The notes below the pieces were generated by a model. The model was not told the DNA's origin, did not search any database, and worked only from the letters and a program-made list of their open reading frames with translations. A DNA stretch of 64,000 bases from Glandiceps talaboti (taxonomy: Eukaryota; Hemichordata; Enteropneusta; Spengelidae). The stretch covers positions 19,215,592 through 19,279,591 of the forward strand of contig NC_135554.1 of NCBI RefSeq assembly GCF_964340395.1, read 5' to 3'. Below are positions 23,484 through 43,705 of this stretch, one piece after another. The stretch's first letter is position 1, and every line of letters begins with the position of its first letter. Made by a program: the position numbers and the translations under genes.

Positions 23484-24110
23484 GGACAAACGCCCCCCGA
23501 TAGGACTGTTGTTGCCTACGAATAGAGATCCAAATTATCTAGATTTTGGGAAGTACACTTAAAATATGCGTTTATCACGTTTATTGTATAACGGATGAAT
23601 AGACAGGAGATGTTCAAAAACGTTGAATTTGGTTTTATTTGGGGCATGATTTGGTTATATCACCTTTATTGTATTATTACCAAAATTATTACCAATGCAA
23701 AGTCGGCATCAGACTGGTATAATTGTTGCAATCCTTCTGATTGAACTTTCCGATATATGTTCTGGGAGAGGTGGTAAAAACACCCTTTGACGGTGGTTTC
23801 TGGGAAAATATCCGTGATGGCCCTGCTAGCGGACTGTTCATAGTCAATGAGCACACTACGTGGGTTTAGTTTAGAATGGATATTGTTTAGCTGTTGTAGA
23901 AGATGTCGATAAGTTTCACGTTGTTTGTTAGGCAGCAGGGCATACACGCATGGTATAACACGACCAGCACTTAAAGAATGTATAGTGTAAAGTTGAAAAA
24001 ACAACTCGGAAACGACCTTTCTAGGTTGAGTCGTGAGCCATAGTCCTACCTTAGGCATTTCTTTGGGGGCATTTGTCCTACGGGGGCATTTGTCCGGGGG
24101 GCGTTTGTCC
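23484..24110 (-). mobile_element. Mutator-like (MULE) DNA transposon remnant
   Basis: Perfect 15-bp terminal inverted repeats GGACAAACGCCCCCC/GGGGGGCGTTTGTCC at 23484-23498 and 24096-24110. The right end adds two more tandem tip-like motifs (GGGGGCATTTGTCC) just inside. Between them the minus strand (24058-23666) codes about 120 residues of a MULE transposase core: ALLPNKQRETYRHLLQQL, then NPRSVLIDYEQSASRAI (catalytic Asp strand), then GCFYHLSQNIYRKVQ. The N-terminal zinc finger and most of the catalytic domain are absent, so the copy is internally deleted and non-autonomous. No clear target duplication flanks the ends. Confidence 0.85.
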
Positions 24111-25545
24111 TGTTACCGTCCCTTATACATGTCACCAAACACTATAGAAATGATTATCTTTTATTGCAATAATTCACATGGGAGTCATGACAATATGTAC
24201 TAATATCGTATGTCCAGATATGTATTTCAAATTTTAGTGTCCTTTGCCTCATTTTCATGACCTTAATAATTAAGCATAACTTAGGCCCCTCATCAAGTAT
24301 GCATGATTTATGTTTATTGTAACGACCAAAGCATTGGATGTTTGATGACTTGGGTTTTGACCGTGGAGTTGTGACCATCTAGCACCTGGCTCGAGCTCAG
24401 GCTATGGCCGTGAGGCCAAACTCAGCCTAGTTTCCATTTATACAACATACATCGCATTGTATGCAGTTCATCTTCCACTACACATCATGTACACATACTT
24501 GCAGATCCAAAGTTATTGATAAAAATAGACGCCCATGGTCAGAAGTTAGTACCTAAATTACATAATCAATGGCTCATAGATACGGAAAACCAGCAAGTTT
24601 TCAGAAAGCAAGTACATTCAATGAATTTGGTTCGAGTCAATATATTCTGTGTTCTTGCAAACTAAGCTCGTTTATTCAATAACAGTGATGTGGGAAGGGC
24701 GAATACGAACTTCTGCATCGGCTTTATTGATACCCCCATATTAACTTACTTCGTCGCAAAATTTTACTTGTATAAGCAAAGACGACTCATGTATATTTTA
24801 TATCACTCAAAATTACTTGTAAAAAATACATAATCGATTTCCAATAAATACGCAAAAAAAGCAAGTTTTCATAAAGCCAGTACATTCCCATGATATTGTA
24901 AATATTTTAAAATGAAACTGGTTCGATATATTCTGTGTGCTTGCATACTGAGCTCGCTTATTCAATAACAGTGGTGGGAGAAGGGCAAACGCGAAACTGC
25001 TGCATCCGCTTAAAACAACAACACCAAAACGAACACAAGAAAGCACACACAGCTATATGGATTATTTGTATACGGTAATATTATTAATTAAAGTATACAC
25101 TGTTTAAAAAATGATTAAGAAAAACTTGTCAGGGACCTATTGTTACTTCTATTTCAATAGGTTACTTACGACTATTACATAACGTGTAATATTTCAACAT
25201 TACTACATGTATTTTACAAAATAGTTTGAATTGCATTGGAAAAATGAATTGTGGGAACCTAAAGCAGAAACCTATTGTTTTTTTTAAAACGCAGACATGT
25301 TATATTACTTATAAGAGACGTATCAAGCTTCTACATATAACATGGAGGTAGAATTATATTACCTCCAGTGTGACCATAGATTTTAATCTATGGTGTCACC
25401 CATTCAAAGTACAAGGGGAAATTTGGCTAGTCAACACAGCTTTCCAAGAAGTTGCAGTTTTCATGTTTTTTATGAGTGACCACTGCGCACCGACCTATAT
25501 AGTATATTACAGATCTATCTACATTCACTCCGAATGTGTTTTAAA

Positions 25546-25680
25546 TACATACATACATACATACATACATACATACATGCATACATGCATACATACATAC
25601 ATACATACATACATACATACATACATACATACATACTATACATACATACATACATACATACATACATACATACATACATA
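25546..25680. repeat. (CATA)n microsatellite
   Basis: About 33 CATA units with a few CATG interruptions. Open frames on both strands here are artefacts of the repeat. Confidence 0.97.
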
Positions 25681-26099
25681 AAAATGCGCTTTGGTGGTAT
25701 GCCTGGTTCACATGTTGATTCTTTTGACTATAGCCTCCACTGTCAATGTTTTGACATAACATTTACCATCTACTACTATACTATGTAAGCGTTCATCTAA
25801 AACTTTTGACAAGAGCTTGCTGTAAAACTGGGATCATGCAACACCAAAGTCAGCCACATTCTTTCATCTCATTGGTTGCAAATTAGCCAATAAGCAAGTA
25901 AGGATAAAATATTATTCAGCGGGAAGTTAGTCATTGCTGATTTAAATATTTTGTTTGTATTATCCCCTTTGTCCAGTCAGAGCGGACATGGTACTATGAA
26001 TTGGCCAATGAATTGGTCTTTCAATGATCAGTCCTTTGTTAAGTACATGTTGAATAGGTAATCACTGTTTTGTTAGTGTCAATAAGTTCGTTAAGACGT

Positions 26100-26483
<384 letters not shown>

Positions 26484-26514
26484 ATTTCCAACTACAACAA
26501 AACCCAAACCAAAC

Positions 26515-26554
26515 GGCCCTTTTCAGGGCCACCACATCCTCCAAAAAGAGAACT
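26515..26554 (+). terminator. Histone 3' stem-loop and downstream element of H4 copy 1
   Basis: Hairpin GGCCCTTTTCAGGGCC (26515-26530, loop UUUC), then CCAAAAAGAGAACT from 26541. This is the standard SLBP/U7 processing signal. Confidence 0.95.
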
Positions 26555-26559
26555 ACCTG

Positions 26560-29500
26560 TACCTGTATATATGTATAGGCCTATGTATAATGAGATAACT
26601 AACACTGTTAGTTATCTGTGGTATATAATACAGAAAAAAAATAATTCAGCTGTAAATTACCTCGGACTAATAAAGCGACTTGAATCGTCGAAAAATCTTT
26701 CTGACAGCTGTCAAGTATAAGTTATAACCACTTACCACGTTTTAAACTTCAAAGGATGGTTTTAAAAATAACCCCATTTTTGTGTACGTTTATAAACATG
26801 GTATAATGCACTAAACCCAAGTATTAAAAGTGTTTCACTAAACCATTATACGTGTAATAAAGTGTGAATTTTAGGATTTTCGTCCGTTTATTTTTAAACC
26901 AGTGTCTATGAATGTATGTGGATAACGAGTTATGTGGTTGACCTGTAAGTATCACGTGACAATAGTTTACATGTATCTGCGGGGGGGGGGGGGTGGTATA
27001 TTTTGTTTCATTCATTTATTCAATGTATTTTTCAGAAGTCAAGTGAGTCCCCAATACTTTGTTATAGTCTGGACACCTATCTCAGAGATACATGTCACCA
27101 TTATCATGATCCTTGGAGAGAGTTTCTTGATATGCATATGTATAGCCTATAGGTCGCCATGTAGTAAAATACTACTGTTTATACATGTAAAGTCAGAGTG
27201 TGTAAAGTAGTGCCTGTCAGTGGTCTGAGACAATGCTGAGCCAATAGAAGTGTTGGGCCAGCATGTCAATCCACGACATCGAATCGACTTGACAAGGAGA
27301 CACATTTTCCTAAAACGTACGACTACTCACGGGGACGTGAAGTATTTTTTAGATTGTTGTTTTTCTTTTCTAGAGTCTAAATATGACAACGTTCTAACTT
27401 GAACATATTCCTCTACCTCTATGGAAAGAGCGTGTTTATCTTGTTGTATATAGAGCATAAATTGATACATTTGCAGTAGCATGATTCGTGTGATGTTTTC
27501 CTTAGGAAAACAACAATCTAAGTAATAATACTTGTTTCCTATTGGTATAGAATAAATGTCGATGGTAAGACCACCAAAAGAAAAGCCATTGATGGTTAAC
27601 TATTTCATCACCCGTTGTATTTTGCCTACGCATCACCATATATCAGATCTGAATTCACAATCAAGTCAAACTAATACTAAATTACGTATGCTATGTCAAA
27701 TATGTGCCCTTTTGAACTCTCGTGCAGGCAAAGCGGTCCTTCATCGATGATCAACATATGTTATCATATACAAACCTGAACTGAAGGCCTGTATCATGCA
27801 CATGAAGTTATCCCATGACCCTTTGACACGGTACATGAGGCAAACACTTGCTAACATATCCTACACACAAATGCAATGTCAAATGCTTTTCTCCTCGTAA
27901 AGTATGGACTTGTATGATTCTTTCCACAGTTTTTGCCAATTATGCTGAATAGAAATTATCATTATATACTTTAATACTTGATTTTTAGATGGCCAAACAT
28001 GACTTCTTGCTTCTCTGAGTGCGTTATAATTATATGTGCACACAAGGTTATCACGATACATACTTCAGTGAGGTTTGGCTAGCGGTGATTAATTTGCTCG
28101 ACCTGCAAGTAGTACGTGCGTCACCGACGTCATATTTAGTTAGTGTCAGTGTCAACATTCTGCGTCTGCTGCTATGACAACACTTGAGTTCGTATAAATC
28201 ATTGCTAGCTATAAATACATTGTGTTGCCAGGAAAAATTGACCTCGAATTCAAAAATATTTTGACAAATATATATTAAAAGGAAATTATGGGATAGCGAT
28301 GCCATCATGCTGATTTCATTTTCATGTTATTGAAATACTTCATATTCATTTTTCTAAAGGTATCTAGGTCCAGTTTTATTATTACCACAGTGAAAACTAT
28401 GTCTCTCTCAAGGATTAATCCAGACAGGTCAGCTAAGGATATTAATACGGCTCAATATTATACAATTTCGAAATTTAAGTATTGGGCTAGTACTTCAGAA
28501 TTCTGCGCTAACGATAAGAAAAGTGACTAGCGATGTATCTAAAGCAACTTTAAGGTTGAGAATACCAAAAGATAACACGGGACCTTCTACAATTTTTTAG
28601 CATGATTCAAATATTTTTATCATGGCCAGTATATTAATCATATGTACGTCAGACAACTTAAATCGTGACTGTACACAATCATACCCAAAGAACACCAACA
28701 TTGTCCAATAAATATACACTATAAAAATCCTAAATACATATTTGATGTGCTCATGATAATAAATCACATTTATTACATGTCACTGTTTTCGATCATATCA
28801 GGATAGGCCATGGATGACCATGGCAAGAACGTTACGACTTGGTCATGTTGCAATTAATATTTTGAAAATAACACCTGTTATTTCGAAAAATGATAGAATG
28901 AAATAATAATAAAACAAAACGCCTGATAAAAAGGTAAACATTTATATACTATGAATGGGTGACGTCCTGTATAATTCAATTATATATAATTGGAGTTTGG
29001 GTGCACAGCGTTTCGATTTTATTTATAAGATCTGAGGTCACGATCCCGATACGTACATCGTATTTCATGCTGTACATACCCATCGTAAGTTACATTACCT
29101 CTGTCTGGTAAACATACTTCGTACTGACAACCCCTTTGAACGACATCACTAAGAAATCGTTAGCCACTGTGACTAAACATTTCACTGGAACCCACCGGAA
29201 GTCAACCTCCCTCTACCTATCCCTGAAAGCAGCATCATACACTGTGTAAAACCGAAGCACACCACGCACAGGTAGGTTTATGATTACTTATTCCGATGTC
29301 AGGGTCATTTGCTATTTCTCCATTTATTTGTAACGTTTTCAACAAATAAGGACATTATGTATGCTTTGTAACTGGCGTATATTTTCTACGAGCTTCATCT
29401 TGAAGAATAAGTAACAGCTCAAGCTGTCTGAAAATCTGGTCGTTGGACAGTAAGGTAGCCCTACCCTTTTCACTTTATTAAGTTTCACTTCACGTCTTAT

Positions 29501-31116
29501 AACATGGAAAGAAATTTCCTCAGGGACAGACCTGAGATAACGTTGCTACTGTGGTTGGACGTGACATCAAGTACATGATGGGACTATGATGATAACATTG
29601 GCCTTGGTTTCACTTAAAAGTTTGGTTCTTGTCTTCAAAGACATTCCGAGTTAAATGTGTTTGGCGACCCCTTTACACATTCAAGCTGAGAGTTCAGTGA
29701 ATTATAAAGACTACACAGGACGTGTATTGAATGGTAATAAATGTATCTGTCTGCGCTTACAAGTACGCGGTTTTACGGTTTCAAGTGTGTAGGAAAAATG
29801 ATGCACTAAACAGTGTGTGGACTAGTTTTAACGTACAACTGAATTTTGTCCTTGTAATCGCGATTATTATTCGATGAACATTGGTTGAAAGAATTGCCCT
29901 TGAAAGCCCCTTGAGAGTCACATATAACTATCACCCCATAACAACTGCTTGTTATCGCTATGATCCAGGCAAACGATCATGGCAAGAGAAGGAAAAACAA
30001 GAGTTTCCCGGCGAATTGTTACATCAATCTGAAGTTAGGTCTCTGGACGTATTGTTTGTTGCAGTAATTTGCAAGGGTATAATGTAGCGCACCGACATTT
30101 TAATGGTGTAATGATAGACGTTATCATGTATTTATATTGTTCGTGAGATCGCGTACTGCGTAATTTTACAAGAACAGGGCAAAAGGCATGATATGATGTC
30201 TGCAAGCAATTAGTCTGTCGACAGTCGCTCGTGCCTTTTTTGATACGTTTCATCTAAAACAAAGTCATCACCTCACTCCGTAGCACTGAATACTAATGCG
30301 TACTGATATGAACTGTGAGAGGCACCCGTGCCTCCGGCACTCGTTGTTCAGTCATGTACGCGGTTATAGTATTGCTCCGGATCGGAGCGAGGCGACTTAG
30401 TTTTAGATAAAACGTAGCAAAAAAGGTACGAACGACTGTCGACAGTCTAGCTGTCAATCAAATTCGGTTCATATGCTACTGTCACACCATGATCATTACA
30501 TTACAATAATCTAGTTACAGCTATCAAAAACTGATCCTCAATTCATTCAGAATATAGGTCATGGCAATCTTGCCCTCTGATGAGGTGACGATATACAAGG
30601 TGAAAGTTAATAAATACACACGCATGCGTATATTTTGCCATGAACGTGCGACATCGTATTTCACGAGTGTTTTGGGTATAGGTAATAGTACGTTCTCGTT
30701 CTATAACCCTTCTCAATGCATCAGCCTGAATAAGAATTTTGAGTTTTGCTTTTACAATGACTCATGAGCACTGTTTTTGCACTTGAATTAAACGAGGTGA
30801 TCAAGGGATGCCTGTTTATACTGTTGTTATAATTCCAATGTAATTGTCATTGTATGCTTGTGGTTACCATTGATCTCATAAAACCAAATGTTACCAATTT
30901 CATTGAAAAGAGCGGACCAAGAGCTTTCAGAAAATATATAGTTATAATGCCAGTGGCTGGTCTTCTCAGCTTTTGTATTAGTGTCCTTTTGCTAGTTTTG
31001 AATTTCAACTCCTTATGAATTATGGTAATTCATTTTGTCTAACTAGCCATAACTCAAAACAAAAACATCATTACCCACAACTTTAAATTTCTGAATTTTT
31101 TTTTTTTAATTTACAG
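26560..31116. other. Gene-poor interval upstream of the 31-kb gene
   Basis: No coding exon recognised. A block ending at 29271 with donor CACAG-GTAGGT is a possible 5' UTR exon for the gene whose first coding exon starts after an acceptor at 31116. The interval also holds a G-tract at 26981 and the foldback element at 30211-30449. Confidence 0.4.
30211..30449. mobile_element. Foldback element with CTGTCGACAG ends
   Basis: Arms of about 50 bp: left TAGTCTGTCGACAGTCG with CTCGTGCCTTTTTT, right AAAAAAGGTACGAACGACTG then TCGACAGTCTA. Each tip is itself a palindrome around GTCGAC. The same core forms the centre of the perfect palindrome at 32378-32445. The interior is GC-rich with no open frame. 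Confidence 0.7.
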
Positions 31117-38489
<7,373 letters not shown>

Positions 38490-38685
38490 GAATAAGTAAT
38501 GTAGCTCAAGGCATGCAATAGATAGTCAAGTCAACAGCTGATAACACTAAGCTCCACGAGAGTTGGTTATACCCCGCTACACAAAAGTTTCAGATTATCA
38601 CTACAGCTCCAGTGGAAGTATACTAATCCCGTACATGTCAAACACTGTCAACATTATGACAGCTAAAGGATATTATAGTACCGTT

Positions 38686-38752
38686 CTAGTCTGTTAAGGT
38701 ACGCCGTGAGGGAGCGCCCTCACACACCGACACGACGTATCTTACAGTCTAG
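38686..38752. mobile_element. Short GC-rich MITE, CTGTAAGGTACG family, copy 3 (shortened)
   Basis: CTAGTCTGTTAAGGTACGCC at the left and CGTATCTTACAGTCTAG at the right, with most of the hairpin interior missing. The TCTAGT word again flanks both sides, as in copy 2. Confidence 0.75.
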
Positions 38753-41700
38753 TGCCGTTCTTGCACCAATTTCCTGTTATTTCTAACGCCATTAATTTGT
38801 ATGGTTAGTTTCCATTCGAAGAATCATGAGAATATTTTATATCACTTTGTTAATTTTATAATGTTGTGTATCACGGATATCAATGATGGTTAGTGTATCT
38901 GCCACTAGTCATAAGTGTATCACAGTAACTGCAGTTTTGTTTTGCTTTGTAACTATTGATGGTAAACTCAATAATTGGAATCATTATTACAACATAGCTT
39001 ATGGCCTTAGAAAAGACATTGCTTGATTTTTTTTTCGACATATTAGAACGGTGTGTCAATTTGAACAAAATATTATAAAAGACCATCGTGTAATTTCCAA
39101 ATAATAAGTGAAATGACACCCAATGACAATAAAATGGCACAATTACAGTGACTTTCAGATAAAAGTGAAATGACACAATGAAATTCGAACACTTCCTGTT
39201 GGCAAAATAGACTTGTAATTGTGAACTTTAGTGCAAGTCTCGTCAACTGAACATGGTCACTTGGGGGCGCTCTTCCAGTTTGCTAATGTGGCAAACCATC
39301 TTTCTTTTGATAAACAGATAAGTTCATTGTTGTTGTAATTATATCAATATTGGTTATTTGTGGTTGATCTGAAGTATAACTTGCTAGATTTTAGATGGCA
39401 GAAATCAATGAAAATTGAATAAACAGTAAATAGTAGTTAAGGTGCCAAAAAGAATGGTATATCTTGTCTGTGTGTGATTGACTTCTACAACCAAGTTACC
39501 AACATCTCTGACTAAGGTGGCAAATCACAGAAAGGGTTGGTGTCTGAAATGATTATCTGGTTATGCAGGGACAGTTCAGTTGTGCTAAAAAATAGCGCCA
39601 TTGATGTTGTGCACAACTGATATTGAAATCCAAACTATTATTTTAAATTGAAGTTTGAATAACTGAACACTTGTTCTCCTCCCCAGACAGTCTTCAGCTG
39701 GCCAAGTCTAAACATACATAAATGCTACACTGCTCACCAAATTCCACCACCATCCAGTCAATATTTCAAAGACACACAAAGCAATGTTGTTATAACTGTT
39801 TATTTAATTGTTGAAGAATAACATATACATGTTGTACTTTTCTCAAACTTCAAAAACCCAAGATTTTGTAACGTAAAGATTTACACATCATGGAATAAGC
39901 TCCAAATCTACCCAGTAGTATATACATAGCATCTAATGGTTAAAACTAACATGTAAAGGCATAACATATACAGAGACACTATCCACAGCAGTTTAGGCAT
40001 AACTTCACTACTGTATGAAATCTGCTAGCGATATTCTAAATGAGTTATCACATTTCGGCAGAAATTACCAATGTCAGTGACATTCTGTGACAACATTCCA
40101 ATCAGAGGATGATTATAAAATGTTATTTCATAGATTAACCAGTACACTATCCTGTTGTTCAACCACAATCGGTCCTAGACCGCAAGATATGGTATGTCAT
40201 GAATGTAATATACCGTCATGTCATTTCACCCTAATAGACTGTAACGTACATCATATCGTTCCACTGAAGGATACATTGTGTCTTTCTCCCCAATCAGCCT
40301 TCTCTGTTCAGTGTAGCGGTGGCAGCACAACATATTGTATCTTACAGACTGTCTAGAGATATACACATAAGTGATCCAGTCATATCATTTTTTTATACCA
40401 ATAAAATGTTATTGGAATCACTTTTACATAATTTCAAATGACAATACTTGTATCAGTCCGACAAAAAAAGACATCGACTCAACAAATCAACTTCAACTAG
40501 GAATCTTCATCTAAACGAAAAGACTGGAGGCTCTTGAAGTTACAGACTGCCCTATTCAGTGACAACACCATTCACTGATGTAGTAATTTTTATGAGAAAA
40601 CTGTCTTTGAATCATGCATACACTTTGTTAAACTAATAAAATCTATCACTTGATAGAGTAAATTCATAATTTTTTTTGGAAGAAACGACGATAATTAATA
40701 AATCTACCCAATTCTAGCTTGTGTACATTTAATAGGAAAATTCATATAGACTTCTGTATCTGTACCACTTCCTTACCACCTTATCACACAAGACTTGGTC
40801 TTGTTTAACCCTATCAGATTTCGAGCTGCAACTAAAATGTTTTTTGAAACTGTTTTTGTTATATATAATTGACTAGCTTGTAATATTGTACACCCTGAAA
40901 AGTATTGAATCACCTGTTTGTAAAAGTATTTGTGTAGTGCTACACATGACATTGTACATTATTCCCATCAAACTGATTTTTGGGTCCACACCATAAAATA
41001 AACGCCCAAACGTGATCATAGTTTCACCCTGTTACTGTAAAATCGATCTCTAATGAGTAAGATGTCCAATGTCTAATTATAGGTATTGTAACAATTCTCA
41101 ATTATTTAGTAATCTGATTGAAAAATAATTTTAATTCGATGACAGTGAAATTTTAAGCCCTTACGAAATAAAGGGCATGAGAAAAAAAAAGTTTTAAATA
41201 ACTTTCTCTCATTACAGAGTATGTTTATAAGAATAGGACATGAACTATTTAGAGGACCCCACTATGTTTATTCTATATACAGCAACTGAATGTTTTACAT
41301 TTCATTTAAACAATATCATGTTACTGTTATCAAAATCATTAGAATGTAATAAATATATACAGTTGACGAAACCCTGAGGGCTATCATTGTTTTGCAGGTA
41401 TCTTGCATCTGGGTGCTGTTTGATACTATTTTATATGTCCGTGAACATGTTTGAAATTACAAGTCTAGATGAATTGATAAGTTCGTCATTTTGTTCAAGA
41501 AGTGTTATTTTATGTCAAGGGTGGTTAACTAGGTAGTCTGTAAGTTATACTATGTTAGGACGCCCTGCACACACCTTTTCCTCGATCTGACAATATCTGG
41601 TAGTTTAAGTGAAAACTGTACAAGAAATCTTTTTTTTTTTATAATGTTAATTCATTTAGAAGGTGAAGAATATAACAAGTTGAGTTGCCTTGAAATGCAG

Positions 41701-41997
41701 CCATTATTGCTAAAGGTAAGTAGTAAACTTCATTGCTTGGAAGAATAAAAATACAACTAGAGATTGTGACCCAAAAACAATTACAACAAACTTAGGGAGT
41801 CAGGATCAGGTTAAAGGCTGGGGGCAAGGCACCATAACACGACCCAAATCTGTACCACTGACTTCAAGAAGTCCATTACACTACAGATGTCCTGAAAAAC
41901 TGTATCTAAATAAATGTGCAGTATGTGTTTTTCAGAAAATACAAACTTGAATTATGATATCAACACCTAATATCATTTGCTATCAACAAGACAAAAG

Positions 41998-42092
41998 TTA
42001 GACGAAGATTCGTCGTGGCGTTCCGTCCTCACCAGTAGTAGGGTTGACTGATGTGTGAGGGCGCACCGTCAAAGCATACCTTACAGCCTAGA
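41998..42092. mobile_element. Short GC-rich MITE, CTGTAAGGTACG family, copy 4
   Basis: Diverged copy. The right tip CATACCTTACAGCCTAG and the interior TGATGTGTGAGGGCGCACC agree with the family; the left tip is worn. Confidence 0.65.
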
Positions 42093-43633
42093 CATCAGTA
42101 TAAGTTTATTTTATACCGCTTGTCTTTGAACGGTTACACTGAGAGAGTCGTCATTGTTCTGCTTATGGTTAAAAGGAAGTCTCGCAGTAAATACAGACAT
42201 TTTCATAAACATTCTGGCAAGTTATTTTCATAAGTTTACGTCATCTACATTACACGCAATTTCAGAGAAACATCAAGTTGAAGTCACACGTAATGTAACT
42301 GATGTAAAAATCAAGAAATGACTCTCCGGAACCCAATATTTCTGAGAATGTCTTTCTTTCCTGGAATTAAGTTCCCCTTAAACAGGCATGCCAACAACAA
42401 CGGCAACTCATCCAGTCTATCTACAAGTCTGAAAGATGTAAAGTTTACCAATTATAAACTACATTGTACATAACTACTGCTGTTTAACTGAGTTCATACT
42501 CACTATGCTAAATATAAATAGAATGGCCTCAAAGAAGTAACAGCATACATACATTTATATATATACACACACACACATATGGGACTAGTCAGGCATATCT
42601 CCTCACTACAATGTTAAAATACATTACATAGAGAATAGAAATTTATAAACATGAGACAAGTTCCCCACACTGGTAAAGAATACTTTTAAGATATCTATTT
42701 ACACTTTTTTTTGTTTTAAGAACTGGAAGAAAAAAGACAAGAAAATACTGACAGAAGCACATTTGTATACTTTCAAAAACTTTCATACAGTACAGGTACA
42801 GTAGTCTGTTATTAGCCTTGTCCCCACATCGAATTTTTGAATCAATTCAGGTTTAGTTCTTTTGTCCCCACATGCAGTAAAACTTGTTTGAAACAATTAA
42901 ATTGAATGTTTGAAACCACCTCGGGGGTGAGGGTGAGGGGGTGGGGTGGGGTTGTTTCAGACCAATTCAAAGTAAATTGATTTAAAACCAATACAAAACA
43001 AAAGTGAATCAGTTCAAATCTAATGCTCAGTTTTCTCACAGTGACAAAAAAAAAGTTCTGAACTGATTTATCTGAATTGATTCAATTTGAATTGGTTTCA
43101 AATTGATTCAAGTGGAGACAGGGTTATTGCTAAAACAGAGGCCAACTCTCCAGAATGCCGAAGAGAAAGAACTGAAGTTGATAAATGAAACTCGTTTTTT
43201 TTTTCTGCCACAAGAGGGCAGCATTCAAAGATATGAACTTTTCATGACTATATTGTGAATACATTGATTTCATTTAATACAATTTACACTGTGAAGCATT
43301 CCTAACCATTCTACTTCAATTTCATTTTCAACTCATTTCAGAATAAATACACAAAAAATTTGTATGTATTACGAAGATTTTACGCTGTGATTTAAATCAC
43401 CTAACACAAATGGCAAAAATTCTGAGAATGAAAATAAAGTATTCATGTCTATCTGTTCGGCAAACTGTACTGGTTTCTACCGTTGGTCAGACTCAAGTGA
43501 AATTTACAAAAAAAAGACGCTTAGCTATCTCAACAGATGAGAGAAGTGAAAACAATGAAATAAAAAACTTAGTATATAGTACGTCTTCACCAGTATCAGG
43601 AAGTCTTACAGAGTTGTAGATTGTCCACACATT

Positions 43634-43705
43634 CTAAAGATAAATTTTCCTTAAATCACTTGGTGATGTGATCATGTTACACTGCGGACAAAGTTTCTTT
43701 GCGCC
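43634..43705 (-). CDS. RNF220: RNF220 last exon (end of RING and stop)
   Basis: Codes GAKKLCPQCNMITSPSDL, then RKIYL and TAG, phase 0. The acceptor is TTTCTTCAG. It carries the last RING cysteine pair. Confidence 0.93.
   Translation of the reverse strand, partial: GAKKLCPQCNMITSPSDLRKIYL

Larger units (their letters stand above)
38490..43633. other. Non-coding interval, partly likely RNF220 3' UTR
   Basis: No exon recognised. Two short MITEs lie at 38686 and 41998. The stretch 39.8-43.6 kb is unusually free of repeats and lies directly past the RNF220 stop, so a long 3' UTR is plausible; a minus-strand AATAAA is at about 39798-39793. Open frames such as 40087-40356 are not supported. Confidence 0.35.

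Noticed and set aside
40087-40356. 89-codon plus-strand frame rich in Cys
   Set aside because: No splice sites or known motif; it lies in the probable antisense of the RNF220 3' UTR.
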